Positions 41,268-51,675 are shown, counted from the first letter of the stretch. The stretch is DNA of 64,000 nucleotides from CALFXN01 sp937957815 (GCA_036788195.1 DAIQNX010000008.1:1-64000), one strand, 5' to 3'. The notes: generated from the letters alone by a model not told the origin. A program made the numbers and translations.

Positions 41268-42422
41268 TTAATTATTAACTGCAAGTGTGCCGTTCTTCAG
41301 ATAGAAACGGGGTATTCGCGACGTAAGTGTGGCCGTAACCTCGGAAACAGAGGCGGGGTACAGCTCGGCATAGTGGTACGCGTATTGTTCCGTTCCGTTG
41401 TCTTTGCCGAAGATCGTTACGATGTCGCCCTCCGCTGCGTCCGGGATGTCGGTAATGTCGAGGATCGAATAGTCGCAGCAAATTTTCCCGATGATCGGAG
41501 CCCTGCATCCGTGAAGAAGCATGCTCGCGCGGTTGGAAACGCTTCTCCTCAGGCCGTCGGCGTATCCGATCGGGACAATGGCTATGGTTGTCGGGCGCGA
41601 CGTCGTGAATGTCGCGTCGTAGCTCACGCACGTCCCCTCGGGAATCGCTTTTTTCTGTATGACGCGCGATTTCAGGGACACGGCCTGCGATACATCGAAC
41701 AAATCCGAGAGTTCCGGTTTTGTTCCCATATACAGAACGCCGATACGAACGAAGTCGTAACTGTACTCCGAAAAAGACGACAGCGTGGAAGAGCTGAGGC
41801 AGTGCGCCTTGATATCCGGCTTCGATTGCTTGAGGCGCGGGACGATCGAAGCGAAGAGTTCCAGTTCGCGACGTTCCAGCTCGCTGTGTTCCCCGGATGA
41901 AGAATTCGATGTGTGCGTGTACACGCCCACCGTATCGAGCCCCGGGAGCGAGAGAATATCACGAATTTCCGCCTGTGCCCTTTCTTCTCTGCCTCTGACG
42001 ACGATTCCCAGACGACTCAGACCGCTATCGATTTTTATGTGCCCTTTCAGTTTTCTTCCTGTCGGGGCGATGATATCCGACAAGACTTTCCCGTGATGAA
42101 GATCCGCGAAAGTGACGTGAAAGTTGTTCTCGACGGCCAGGACCGCATGTTTGGGATGTATCGGGCCGAGAATGAGGATATCCGCGCGTATGCCGTTCTC
42201 CCTGAGTTCCATAGCCTCTTCGACCGTCGCGACCGCAAGAACGGGACAATGAAGAGCCTCGAACACCCTGCCAAGCTCCACTGCGCCGAGCCCATACGCG
42301 TTTGCCTTTATAACTGCAATAATCTCGCAATTCTTGGCCAATTTTTTTTCAATATTTACATAATTTTGTTTTATAGCGTTTAAATCTATTTCAAGCCATG
42401 TTCTGTTATCTTGATATCTCAT
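41268..42422 (-). CDS. Alanine racemase-family PLP enzyme
   Basis: The 384-residue fold type III enzyme shows TWLEIDLNAIKQNY, the PLP Lys in VIKANAYGLGAVELG, DSGLSRLGI, and the second catalytic base Tyr in CVSYDATFT followed by VPIGYADGLRR. The metal/substrate loop GKICCDYSILDIT differs from the usual GRVCMD, with a CC pair. It should racemise alanine or another amino acid. Start at 42422 follows AGAAGG; a GTG at 42440 overlaps the upstream ATPase stop (GTGA) and is an alternative. Its place in a peptide-import operon hints at D-amino acid use or production. Confidence 0.85.
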   Translation of the reverse strand: MRYQDNRTWLEIDLNAIKQNYVNIEKKLAKNCEIIAVIKANAYGLGAVELGRVFEALHCPVLAVATVEEAMELRENGIRADILILGPIHPKHAVLAVENNFHVTFADLHHGKVLSDIIAPTGRKLKGHIKIDSGLSRLGIVVRGREERAQAEIRDILSLPGLDTVGVYTHTSNSSSGEHSELERRELELFASIVPRLKQSKPDIKAHCLSSSTLSSFSEYSYDFVRIGVLYMGTKPELSDLFDVSQAVSLKSRVIQKKAIPEGTCVSYDATFTTSRPTTIAIVPIGYADGLRRSVSNRASMLLHGCRAPIIGKICCDYSILDITDIPDAAEGDIVTIFGKDNGTEQYAYHYAELYPASVSEVTATLTSRIPRFYLKNGTLAVNN

Positions 42423-42436
42423 ATTTGGCCTTCTCT

Positions 42437-43405
42437 TCACTCGTGAACGGAATCGATTTCTTCAGCCAGATGACACGCAACGAAATGCCCCTCGCAAACC
42501 TCCCGAAGAACGGGAGGCGATTGCGTGCAGATGTCTCTCGCATAGGAACATCTCGGGGCGAAACGGCAGGCATCCGGAGGGTCGATGGGAGACGCCAGCT
42601 CACCCCTCAGGATGATGCGCCTGCTTTTGTCTTCCTTTTTTATCTTCGGAATGGCTGATATCAACGCCTTTGTGTATGGGTGATAATTTTTCATGAACAA
42701 TTTTTTTGCATTTGTTTTTTCTACCATCACACCTAAATACATAACGGCTATATCATTTGAGATATGACGTACTACGGATAGATTGTGTGTTATGAAAACA
42801 TACGTCAGATTCCGTTCTTTCTGCAGATCCTGCATCAGGTTTAAAATCTGCGCCTGGATGGATACGTCCAAAGCCGAAACAGGTTCGTCGCAGACGATGA
42901 ATTTCGGATTCAACGCGAGCGCCCTTCCAATGCCTATGCGTTGTCTGCGGCCTCCATCCAGCTCGTGAGGATAGGAATTTTCCAGACGCGACGCCAATCC
43001 GACCGTCTCCATGATTTCCACGACTCGATCTCTGAGCTGGGACTTGTTCCTGCAGACGTCATAGATTTCCAGGGGTTCTCCGATGAGCTGACTCACCGAC
43101 ATTCGCGGATCGATCGAGGAAAACGGATCCTGAAATATGATCTGCATGTCCTTGCGGAGTTCGTGGATCCGCTCCTTCGGCGCGTCGCTTATTTCCTCCC
43201 CTTCAAACCATATCTTGCCTCCGGATCGATCGAGAAGGTGCAGAATAACGCGGCCGAGCGTGGACTTGCCGCAGCCGGATTCTCCGACGACGCCAAGAGT
43301 GCATCCCTTCGGGACATCAAAAGAAACTCCGTCCACGGCATGAAGCAGTCCATATTTCGTGGGAAAATACTTCTTAAGGTCCTTTACGGATAAAAGGGCA
43401 TCCAT
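42437..43405 (-). CDS. Peptide ABC transporter ATP-binding protein (DppF type, second system)
   Basis: The 322-residue ATPase has Walker A GESGCGKST, Q-loop IIFQDPFSSIDPRMSV, signature-region DGGRRQRIGIGRAL (not LSGGQ), Walker B FIVCDEPVSALDVS and FITHNLSVV. Its C-terminus has the CRFAPRCSYARDIC motif. It is paralogous to 10146-11132, but its base composition is clearly lower in GC. The ATG at 43405 follows GAGGAGGGG. Confidence 0.92.
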   Translation of the reverse strand: MDALLSVKDLKKYFPTKYGLLHAVDGVSFDVPKGCTLGVVGESGCGKSTLGRVILHLLDRSGGKIWFEGEEISDAPKERIHELRKDMQIIFQDPFSSIDPRMSVSQLIGEPLEIYDVCRNKSQLRDRVVEIMETVGLASRLENSYPHELDGGRRQRIGIGRALALNPKFIVCDEPVSALDVSIQAQILNLMQDLQKERNLTYVFITHNLSVVRHISNDIAVMYLGVMVEKTNAKKLFMKNYHPYTKALISAIPKIKKEDKSRRIILRGELASPIDPPDACRFAPRCSYARDICTQSPPVLREVCEGHFVACHLAEEIDSVHE

Positions 43406-43425
43406 ACATCGCCCCTCCTCTCGTT

Positions 43426-44391
<966 letters not shown>

Positions 44392-44408
44392 GTGAACACC
44401 ACCGTCGA

Positions 44409-45278
44409 CTATTTGTTCAATCTCGGGTCCAAAGCATCCCGCAAGCCGTCTCCGAGATAATTGAGAACGAACGTCAACAGGATTATCGCGAGACCGGGAA
44501 TGATGGACATGAACCACGCGGATCTGAGGTAAGGCCTTCCAGCCGAAATCATCAGCCCCCATTCGGGCGTCGGAGGCTGGACGCCCATTCCTATGAAGCT
44601 GAGCGAAGCGCTCAACAGAACGATCTGGCTGGCCCCAAGGCTGAATTCCACTATGATTGGCGCAATGGAATTCGGGAGAATGTGCTTCAATACAATTCTC
44701 TTGTCATCGGCTCCGATAGCGATCGCCGCTTCGATAAATTCCTGGTTCTTCACCGTGAGCGCCTGCGCTCTGGCGATCCTGGCGAAGTTCGGAATGGATG
44801 TGACGCAAAGGGCGATGATCATGTTTGTGATATTGACTCCAAGGACGGCGATGATGCACATAAGGAGCGTCATCGTGGGCATTCCGATGATTATGTCGAG
44901 AGTCCGCATGATGATATTGTCCAGTTTCGAGAAGTACGCCGCGATCAGTCCCAGAGAAACGCCCAGGATCGAAGAGATCGTTATGCAGCCAAGTCCGATG
45001 AACACGGTGTACCGACTGCCGTAAATGATCCGACTCAACACGTCTCTTCCGAAATTGTCCGTTCCGAAAGGATGTTCCATACTGGGGGACTTGAGGACGT
45101 TGGCGTAATCCTGCTTGGCGTAATCATAGGGCGTGATGTACGGAGCGAAAATGGCTGCGATGACGAGGAGAACGACTACCACCAGGCTTATCATCGCCCA
45201 TCGGTTCATTTTCAGTTTGCGCCAAACGTCTTTCATGGGACTATTGCCGCGACGATTGAGGGAATCCTTGAGACTCAT
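44409..45278 (-). CDS. Peptide ABC transporter permease (DppC type, second system)
   Basis: The 289-residue permease has one N-terminal TM (about 28-48), then HPFGTDNFGRDVLSRIIYGSRYT, the marker of the DppC class, and the coupling loop EAAIAIGADDKRIVLKHILPN. It starts one base after the upstream permease stop, with GGAGGGCACTGAC as ribosome site. Confidence 0.93.
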   Translation of the reverse strand: MSLKDSLNRRGNSPMKDVWRKLKMNRWAMISLVVVVLLVIAAIFAPYITPYDYAKQDYANVLKSPSMEHPFGTDNFGRDVLSRIIYGSRYTVFIGLGCITISSILGVSLGLIAAYFSKLDNIIMRTLDIIIGMPTMTLLMCIIAVLGVNITNMIIALCVTSIPNFARIARAQALTVKNQEFIEAAIAIGADDKRIVLKHILPNSIAPIIVEFSLGASQIVLLSASLSFIGMGVQPPTPEWGLMISAGRPYLRSAWFMSIIPGLAIILLTFVLNYLGDGLRDALDPRLNK

Positions 45279-45279
45279 G

Positions 45280-46245
45280 TCAGTGCCCTCCAGAACTCTG
45301 GCTGCGTTGAGGCTTCTTTATTTCGTACATGCTTCGTATGCGCGGATCGACAAGCCCGTAGAGCAAATCGACGAGAAAGGTTATAACGATGCAGTTCAGG
45401 CAGATCCATACCACGCCGCCCTGCACAACCGGATAGTCCTGGAAAGTGACGCTATCGAGAATGAATTTGCCAAGCCCCGGAAGCGCGAATACCGTTTCGA
45501 CCAGTACGGCTCCTCCGAGAAAACCGCACAGTTTGATCCCGACCGTGGTCAATATCGGGATGAGCGCGTTTCGCAATGCATGGTTGACGATAACATTCAG
45601 CTCGCTCTGCCCCTTTGCCCGCGCGGTGCGAACATAATCCTGGCGGATGACCTCGAGCATGCTCGAACGCGTCATACGCATTATCGACGCGCTGCATTGA
45701 AGCCCCAAAGTGAACACGGGCAGTATCCAGTACTTGATGCCGTAACTTCCCGTAGCCGGCAACCAGCCGAGCCACAGTGAAAAGAGCAGAACCAACACCA
45801 TGGCAATCCAGAACGATGGCGCCGACGCTCCAAAAAGAGAAATTGTCGTAAAAATACGATCGAACATCGAATATTGTTTTACAGCCGAAATAATGCCGAC
45901 GGAAACGCCTATTATGACTCCAAGAGCGGTACTCCCGAAAGATAAGGTCAGCGTCGTCGGATAACGCGCGAGAAGCTCGTTGAACACGGGCCTCTTGCTT
46001 CGATACGACGCGCCGAGATCTCCGTGCAAGAAACCCCACATGTAGCGTCCCAGCCTCACGATATACGGATCGTCCAGCCCCAGTTTTTCGTGAATATCCC
46101 TGACGGCTTCTACGGTCGCGCCTTCCCCAAGCAACGATATTGCGGGATCGCCCGGGACAAAATACATCAGCGTGAAAATGATCGTCACGCTCGCAAGAAG
46201 AACCAGGAACATTGAAATCAACCTGCGCAATACATACTTGACCAT
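45280..46245 (-). CDS. Peptide ABC transporter permease (DppB type, second system)
   Basis: The 321-residue permease begins MVKYVLRRLISMFLVLLASVTIIFTLMYF, then FVPGDPAISLLG, and has the coupling loop RTARAKGQSELNVIVNHALRN. TM prediction by eye gives six helices. GGAGGTCCTGA precedes the ATG. It is separated from the binding-protein gene by a 129-base gap with a strong hairpin. Confidence 0.93.
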   Translation of the reverse strand: MVKYVLRRLISMFLVLLASVTIIFTLMYFVPGDPAISLLGEGATVEAVRDIHEKLGLDDPYIVRLGRYMWGFLHGDLGASYRSKRPVFNELLARYPTTLTLSFGSTALGVIIGVSVGIISAVKQYSMFDRIFTTISLFGASAPSFWIAMVLVLLFSLWLGWLPATGSYGIKYWILPVFTLGLQCSASIMRMTRSSMLEVIRQDYVRTARAKGQSELNVIVNHALRNALIPILTTVGIKLCGFLGGAVLVETVFALPGLGKFILDSVTFQDYPVVQGGVVWICLNCIVITFLVDLLYGLVDPRIRSMYEIKKPQRSQSSGGH

Positions 46246-46316
46246 TCAGGACCTCCATGATGTGCTTCGATGCATGAGAGAAACTACCCGGCACATGCGG
46301 CCGAAACTTCAGGCTG

Positions 46317-46363
46317 GTGAGGGGCGGAGGATCGGCCCCGCCGGCCGACCTTCCGCCCCTCAC
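46317..46363 (-). terminator. Strong intercistronic hairpin between binding-protein and permease genes
   Basis: GTGAGGGGCGGA and TCCGCCCCTCAC frame an inner TCGGCC/GGCCGA stem, giving about 18 base pairs. No T-run. Such hairpins after the binding-protein gene keep its transcript more abundant than that of the permeases. Confidence 0.65.
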
Positions 46364-46374
46364 TCTACCCCGCT

Positions 46375-47934
46375 CTATTGATCTCGATGGACGTACTGAA
46401 GATAATGATGCTCGTACGAGCGGGTGATCTTGAATCCCTTTATGTTTTCCTTGACAGCCGCATTGAGTTCCTTATGCCAGAGAGGGACACAGACATGGTT
46501 CTTCATCAGCAGAACGATGGCGTTGCGATAGAGTGCATACCTCTCTTCATTGTCCAGCGTTACGAATGACTTCGATACGATGTCCTGAAATTCCTTGTTA
46601 TTGAATTTGCAGATGTTGTAATTCACGTTTGAAGGCATAAACTGAACCAACGATCTGTCCGCCTCGAAATCCGCCGCGGAGAAACCGTAGATCGTCAACT
46701 GCGCCTTTCCGGCGAGAATATACGCGTTCCAGGAGCTGCTTTCCATGATATTGACCTTGAGTTTTATCCCTACCTCTGCCAGCTGGGCCTGAAAAACCTC
46801 AGCCATGTCGCAGCGCTCCTGCTGACTGCTCGGAACTACTATTTCAAGCTCGATTCCATTGGCATATCCCGCTTTTTTGAGACACTCCCTGGCTTTCGCA
46901 ACGTCTCTCTTCGGAAAGAACTCCTTTGCAAGATTCGGGTTGCTGCCTTTGATTCCCGGGCTCACCCAGTCGACGGCCGGGGCGCCGAAATTACCGTACG
47001 CCAGCTTGACGGCGGCCATCGCATCGACCCCATACCATACGGCCTGACGGACAAGATCGTTATCCAGCGGAGCCATGGACGTGTTCATGAGAAGATGCGA
47101 AGTGTTGGTCCCAAGATCCGAAACCATTTGCACTCCTTTTACTGCCCTGACGCTTTCGATGTTTCGCGCGCCGATGTCGTACACGATGTCGGCTCCGCCT
47201 GATTCGGCCTCGATGGCTCTGCTGGCGCTGTCGCTGATAAAGCGCATGACAACCTTGTCGAAATGGGGTTCGCCCTTTCTCCAGTACGAATCGAAGGCCT
47301 TCAGGAGCACCTGATCTCCCGGAGAATACGAAACGAACTCGAAAGGCCCCGTCCCGACGCAAGCTCCCTTGAGAAAGTCACCATTCGCCTCTTTGTATGC
47401 CCGTTCGCTCATGATGCCCGCCGCAGGATTTTCGAGCAGAGGGACCTGCGTCGCAATCGGTCCCTTTGTTACGATTTTGATGGTGTAATCATCGACAACC
47501 TGACATTTGTCTATATCTACGTTTGAAAGCTCCTGCATTGCGGGTAGTTTTTTATCGATTACGCGCTTAAACGTAAAATAGACGTCTTTCGCTTTAAGCT
47601 CGTCTCCATTGTGAAATTTCACGCCTCGCCTGAGATTCATTACAATTGTTACATCATTTTCGTATTTGTAGCTTTCACAGAGCCAAGGAATTATCTTGTA
47701 GTCCTTGTCGTAGATAAACAATGTTTCATAAATATTTCTGGTAACCTGATAATGTGTCTGCGCGTCGGAGTCGTTCGGGTCCAGATTGGCCGGATCAGCG
47801 GCAACGACGACGGTCAACATGTCGGCTCGCCGCTCTTCCGAGAAGGCTCCCGTTTCAAAGAATCCCACCAGAGCCGCCAAAGCGATTACGGCACACAACA
47901 ACACGCGGTCCATTCGTTTCTTTCCAGATCTCAT
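46375..47934 (-). CDS. Peptide ABC transporter substrate-binding protein (second system)
   Basis: The 519-residue family 5 solute-binding protein has an N-terminal hydrophobic signal (MDRVLLCAVIALAALVGFF after a basic stretch), then LTVVVAADPANLDPND, IMNLRRGVKFHNGDELKAKDVYFTFKR-type binding motifs and a C-terminal VPLWHKELNAAV. It is not a close paralogue of the three proteins at 3.5-8.3 kb. ATG 47934 follows GAGGAGGGG. It is the first gene of an operon of transporter, racemase-like and synthase-like enzymes. Confidence 0.93.
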   Translation of the reverse strand: MRSGKKRMDRVLLCAVIALAALVGFFETGAFSEERRADMLTVVVAADPANLDPNDSDAQTHYQVTRNIYETLFIYDKDYKIIPWLCESYKYENDVTIVMNLRRGVKFHNGDELKAKDVYFTFKRVIDKKLPAMQELSNVDIDKCQVVDDYTIKIVTKGPIATQVPLLENPAAGIMSERAYKEANGDFLKGACVGTGPFEFVSYSPGDQVLLKAFDSYWRKGEPHFDKVVMRFISDSASRAIEAESGGADIVYDIGARNIESVRAVKGVQMVSDLGTNTSHLLMNTSMAPLDNDLVRQAVWYGVDAMAAVKLAYGNFGAPAVDWVSPGIKGSNPNLAKEFFPKRDVAKARECLKKAGYANGIELEIVVPSSQQERCDMAEVFQAQLAEVGIKLKVNIMESSSWNAYILAGKAQLTIYGFSAADFEADRSLVQFMPSNVNYNICKFNNKEFQDIVSKSFVTLDNEERYALYRNAIVLLMKNHVCVPLWHKELNAAVKENIKGFKITRSYEHHYLQYVHRDQ

Positions 47935-48063
47935 TCCGTCTTCCCCTCCTCTTGTGTTGTCCATGGAGCTCCGTCAACCAAAAAACTCGACACAACGTCA
48001 TTCCGAAAAACCCACATCCAAAATATGTTTTACACGAATGCGTATGAAGGCAACGACTTAGAT

Positions 48064-48093
48064 ATTATAAAATGAATATATTAATGCAGTCAT
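48064..48093 (-). promoter_or_regulatory. Promoter of the second peptide operon
   Basis: Minus strand ATGACT (48093-48088), 18 bases, then a perfect TATAAT (48069-48064). It leaves a 5' leader of about 120 nt in an AT-rich region. Confidence 0.55.
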
Positions 48094-48234
48094 GATTTCC
48101 AATTTTACTATTAAATATTTATGAAAAAAGCAATTCCATTTTAGATCGGCCAGAAAATATTTAGAGATCTAGGCGCATACACAAGTTATCAAAGTATTGG
48201 TATTATGTCCAACAAATAAATCGAATTATACTTA

Positions 48235-48663
48235 TCGATTTTTTCGATAGAAAAGCGTGATGCTTCCGAAAAAGCCGGGCGACATGAACATGAAGGCGAG
48301 CGAACGAACGTCCTTTCGGATGATGAGCGAAAAAGAACGGATGTTCGTTCTTGCGGAAGAACAAGGCTCGACGTTCAAGCTCTTGACGGCAGCGATCATC
48401 GGAACGAGAGCTGTCGCCGAAATAACTGGGAAAAGCGCCGCTCCAGCATCGGATCGCCCTCCGAGGGACACTGACCCGGGAATACCGAGAAGTCCTGCAA
48501 AGATCAAAAAGGCCGTAAGGCGGTAAAATGAGGAACAAGGCAAGCGTCACGGACAGAGCGGTCGCCTTGAGGATCAAGCGTGACTGCCTCAGATGTGCTT
48601 TCTCTATCTGGAGAATGGCGAGGAAGTGCAGTTCCAAGTCCTCGAGGGGAGGCTTGCTCAAAG
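48235..48663 (-). pseudogene. Possible frameshifted membrane-protein remnant
   Basis: Two minus-strand frames abut near 48540. The upstream one (TTG at 48661; DLELHFLAILQIEKAHLRQSRLI and then TM-like residues) continues, after a shift, into a 95-codon frame. That frame has a TM segment (RLTAFLIFAGLLGI) and a second hydrophobic stretch (LFPVISATALVPMIAAV), ending near MSPGFFGSITLFYRKNR. Together they read like one damaged membrane protein, but I cannot name the family and there is no good ribosome site. It could be chance. Confidence 0.3.
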
Positions 48664-49029
48664 AGGTTTATTGGACGGATGACGCTTAAGATAGCAGAAC
48701 GAGAAACCATAAAACAGCCGTGAAAGGGCCTTGCGCAAAAATCCGAGAATAATCCGGAACGGAAATGCCGGATGGCGTCCAATATCGCCTGGGGGATGAC
48801 AAGGTTCGAAACGCTACTCCGGAAGGGGAACGCAATGCGCCCGGCCTTGGAAACATGAACTCGAATGCTGAACCATACCGCACAAGTTCGTTACTTCCCT
48901 CGCTGAGCTGCGAAAAAGGTGGCGATCGATTGCGGCGCATCCGGAACCGACGCGGACGGACTCCAGAGCGTACCGCCGCGCGACCGTAACGAAACGAGGA
49001 GAGGAACCCGACGGGCAAGGGAGGAACTT
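48664..49029. other. Gene-free stretch before the LysR gene
   Basis: No supported gene is seen. A minus-strand frame contains FRIILGFLRKALSRLFYGFSFC-type hydrophobic text, which could belong to the remnant to the left. GC content is high up to about 49020, then drops abruptly inside the LysR gene, which is a clear composition boundary. Confidence 0.4.
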
Positions 49030-49875
49030 ATGAACACCGAATTTTTAAAGACGTTTATTGCGCTCGTTCAGCACAGAAATTTCACCAAAACAGCGCAAGA
49101 ATTGCTGATTACCCAATCCGCCGTTAGCAGTCGTATTAAAAAACTGGAAACAGAAATAGGACAAGTATTGTTCATTAGAAATAAAAGCAACGTGATTCTG
49201 ACAAATAGCGGAAAAGTATTTTTATCTTACGCCATAAAAATGTTGAAAATTCAAGAAGCAGCCGTGGCCGAAATACATATGTCTGCAAAATATAACGGTA
49301 ATTTAAATATATATTGCGCCCATTCTCTTTTTGACTGCTATATATTGTCAAAATCTATTAAATTTATAGAAAATAACCCAACTATTTCTCTAAAAATAAA
49401 CTTAATGCATTCTAGCGAAATCATATCTTTTTTAGGTAATGAGAACATAGATGTAGCTTATCTCAACTATCCATGTAATCATCCTAAATATATATGCGAT
49501 TTATTTATCAAAGAAAGAGTTGTTCTTGTTACTAATAGTAAAAATACAGAATATAAAAATGGAATAGAAAGACACCAAATTAACAACTTGCCAATTATAT
49601 TTTCTGACATTACAGAACATACTGGAGAAAAATTGCTGTCTGCTCAGGCATTATATCCTCTGGATATAAATATAGTTTCAAGAATAATACCATTTTTGAA
49701 GAAAGGCAATTGGTATTGTTTTTTACCTTTTGGAACTGTACAAAAAGACATAAAAGAAGGCACTTTAATAGAGATACCAATTAAAAATACTCGATTAATA
49801 GAAAAACAAAGCTATATTATTTACAAAAAAAATTATAAAGAATCGAATCCTCTGAGTGTATGGTTAAAAAGTTGA
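49030..49875 (+). CDS. LysR-family transcriptional regulator, AT-rich
   Basis: The 281-residue protein has the LysR winged helix at its N-terminus (FLKTFIALVQHRNFTKTAQELLITQSAVSSRIKKLETEIGQVLF) and a shortened effector domain. Its DNA is about two-thirds A+T with codons such as AAA, ATA and TTA, in sharp contrast with all neighbours, a sign of recent transfer from an AT-rich genome. GGGAGGAACTT precedes the ATG and is made of host-like sequence. It points away from the second peptide operon and may or may not regulate it. Confidence 0.88.
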   Translation: MNTEFLKTFIALVQHRNFTKTAQELLITQSAVSSRIKKLETEIGQVLFIRNKSNVILTNSGKVFLSYAIKMLKIQEAAVAEIHMSAKYNGNLNIYCAHSLFDCYILSKSIKFIENNPTISLKINLMHSSEIISFLGNENIDVAYLNYPCNHPKYICDLFIKERVVLVTNSKNTEYKNGIERHQINNLPIIFSDITEHTGEKLLSAQALYPLDINIVSRIIPFLKKGNWYCFLPFGTVQKDIKEGTLIEIPIKNTRLIEKQSYIIYKKNYKESNPLSVWLKS

Positions 49876-50199
49876 CGTATGTCCATGCCTGGGCGGAACG
49901 TCCCGGAATACAGCTCTCCGATGCGGGCGTTTTCGTCAGATGGTATCCTTTCCCGGCGAGCAGGAGCCGTCGCAATACCGGCCGTGCACGGGAGGCTGAA
50001 AATTTGTGATGGACATCACGATCAGTCGGGAAACGGCGGACGATTCCCGGGCCGCTGCGAGCGCTATCCGGTTCACACCATGCGCTCGCGCCCGGACCGT
50101 TGCACTCTTTCGTTCGCGTTCAATCGCCGATGTCATGCGTGTCGCCTCCGCGTCGCTTCTTGTAGCCCAAATGGGCTACAAGATAATGAAGGAAAGAAA
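49876..50199. other. Intergenic stretch with an 11-base-arm palindrome
   Basis: No gene is supported. At 50159-50182 CTTGTAGCCCA and TGGGCTACAAG form a perfect inverted repeat with two central bases. It could be a transcription stop for the LysR gene (about 280 bases away), an operator or a relic of a mobile element end. Confidence 0.4.
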
Positions 50200-50224
50200 A
50201 GCCCGTGAGAGATTCCTCCGGGCT
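50200..50224 (-). terminator. Intrinsic terminator after the chemoreceptor gene
   Basis: Minus strand AGCCCG pairs with CGGGCT around a 13-base loop and is followed by TTTCTTTCC. It is 40 bases past the stop of the methyl-accepting protein gene. Confidence 0.6.
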
Positions 50225-50263
50225 CGTGCCGCTGTTCCGCCGTGTCTTCCGCCCCTCGGACCT

Positions 50264-51505
50264 TCAACCCTGCGCGAGCGCGAGCGGGGCGGCCTTTGCG
50301 CGAGCCTTCGCCGAGGAGGAGAGTTCGTTCGATACGACGCTCAGTTCTTCGGAGATCGCGACGATGTCGTGGAACCCCTTCCGGATTCCGCCGGCCTCTT
50401 CGGTCGCGGCGTGGACGAGCGAGTCGACTTCTTCGGTGGCCTTCGCGAGACGCTTCATCGCGCCGGCCATATTTTCGGTCGAACAGGCCTGCTCGCGGGT
50501 GACGTCAGCCACGCGTTCGACCTGGGAGGCGATCCGCGAGACGGCTCCCAAAACGTCTTCGAGTCCGGCTTCCATACTGCGCAAACGTCCGCCCGCGTCT
50601 TCGACGCGCACGGCGCCGCCGCGCACGCGCTCCTGAACGTCGGACGTGACGGAGATCATCGAGGCGGCGAGTTCGCGAATCTGCGAGGCCGCACGGTTGC
50701 TGTCCGTGACGAGGTGACGGATTTCCTCGGCGACGACGGCGAACCCGCGCCCGGCTTCGCCCGCCCTGGCCGCTTCGATGGCCGCGTTGAGCGCGAGGAG
50801 GTTCGTCTGTTCCGCGACGGCCGTAATCGCCTGCAGGACGGTGGTGATCCCGGAGGCGCGCTCGGCGAGGAGATCGACGGCCTGAATGAGGGTTCCGAAC
50901 GTGTCGCGGACGCTGCCGATATGTTCGACGGTTTCCCTGACGTCCTCGCGGGCGGCTTCCGCTCGGTTTCTGAGGTGCCCCGCCTGTTCGGACATCGTCG
51001 CCGTGACGGACGCCACGTTCTGGGTTCCGGCGGAGATGTCGGAGGCGGTTTCCGAGGCGGCGTCGATATCCTTGCTGTTGGTCATCGAGAGCGCCCTGAT
51101 TTTCCCGAAGGAATGGATCAGTCCGAGCATCGATCGTTCGAACCCTTCGGCGGATGTCGCGAGCCCGTTGGAGTTTCCCGCGAGACGGTCGGAGGTCTGC
51201 ATGAGGCGTGCGGTGTTGCGTTCGCGCCGTTCGAGGAAGGCGTTGAGCGCGCGTCCGATCGCGTCGAGTTCGGCCGACCCCGTTTCGGGAAAGCGGACGT
51301 TGACGGCTCCCGAGGAGAGTGCCGACGCTACGGACATGAAGGCCCGGATTCCCGCGCCGATACGGTAGAGGATGAACGCGGCGACAGCGACGACGGCGGC
51401 GACGCACCCCCACGATACGACGACTGCGCGGCCCGAGACGAACGCAAGGCCGACCGATGCGGGAAGTGCGATGAGGATCGCCAGGATGCTGTGCTTGAGT
51501 GACAC
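50264..51505 (-). CDS. Methyl-accepting chemotaxis-type protein without periplasmic sensor
   Basis: The 413-residue protein has two adjacent N-terminal TM segments (about 5-20 and 28-45) with almost no extracytoplasmic loop, then a coiled-coil cytoplasmic domain. The signalling tip is AVAEQTNLLALNAAIEAARAGEAGRGFAVVAEEIRHL. With no ligand domain it may sense membrane or cytoplasmic signals, or pair with other receptors. The GTG at 51505 is nine bases after AAAAGGAG; an ATG three codons earlier abuts the site. Confidence 0.88.
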   Translation of the reverse strand: MSLKHSILAILIALPASVGLAFVSGRAVVVSWGCVAAVVAVAAFILYRIGAGIRAFMSVASALSSGAVNVRFPETGSAELDAIGRALNAFLERRERNTARLMQTSDRLAGNSNGLATSAEGFERSMLGLIHSFGKIRALSMTNSKDIDAASETASDISAGTQNVASVTATMSEQAGHLRNRAEAAREDVRETVEHIGSVRDTFGTLIQAVDLLAERASGITTVLQAITAVAEQTNLLALNAAIEAARAGEAGRGFAVVAEEIRHLVTDSNRAASQIRELAASMISVTSDVQERVRGGAVRVEDAGGRLRSMEAGLEDVLGAVSRIASQVERVADVTREQACSTENMAGAMKRLAKATEEVDSLVHAATEEAGGIRKGFHDIVAISEELSVVSNELSSSAKARAKAAPLALAQG

Positions 51506-51645
51506 GACCGACATCTCCTTTTGAATGGATGTTTTGTGAAAATGATATCATAAAAGTGGCGCTTTTTCAGGAAGATTCACGTTTGAAAGCGACATGAAAG
51601 AAAGTATGGAATATTCCGGCCAAGGTCACGACACCGGAATGCACA

Positions 51646-51675
51646 AAGGAGCGCCCTCCCGGGAGGGCGCTCCTT
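51646..51675 (-). terminator. Perfect palindromic terminator after glnA
   Basis: AAGGAGCGCCCTCCC and its exact complement meet at the centre, a 30-base perfect palindrome about 35 bases past the glnA stop. The T content after the stem is modest on both strands, so it may serve both directions. Confidence 0.65.

Noticed and set aside
48686..49018. 110-codon minus-strand frame before LysR
   Set aside because: No ribosome site and no homologous motif recognised; may be decayed DNA.
49879..50208. 109-codon plus-strand frame after LysR
   Set aside because: No ribosome site; composition resembles random GC-rich sequence; overlaps the palindrome and terminator.
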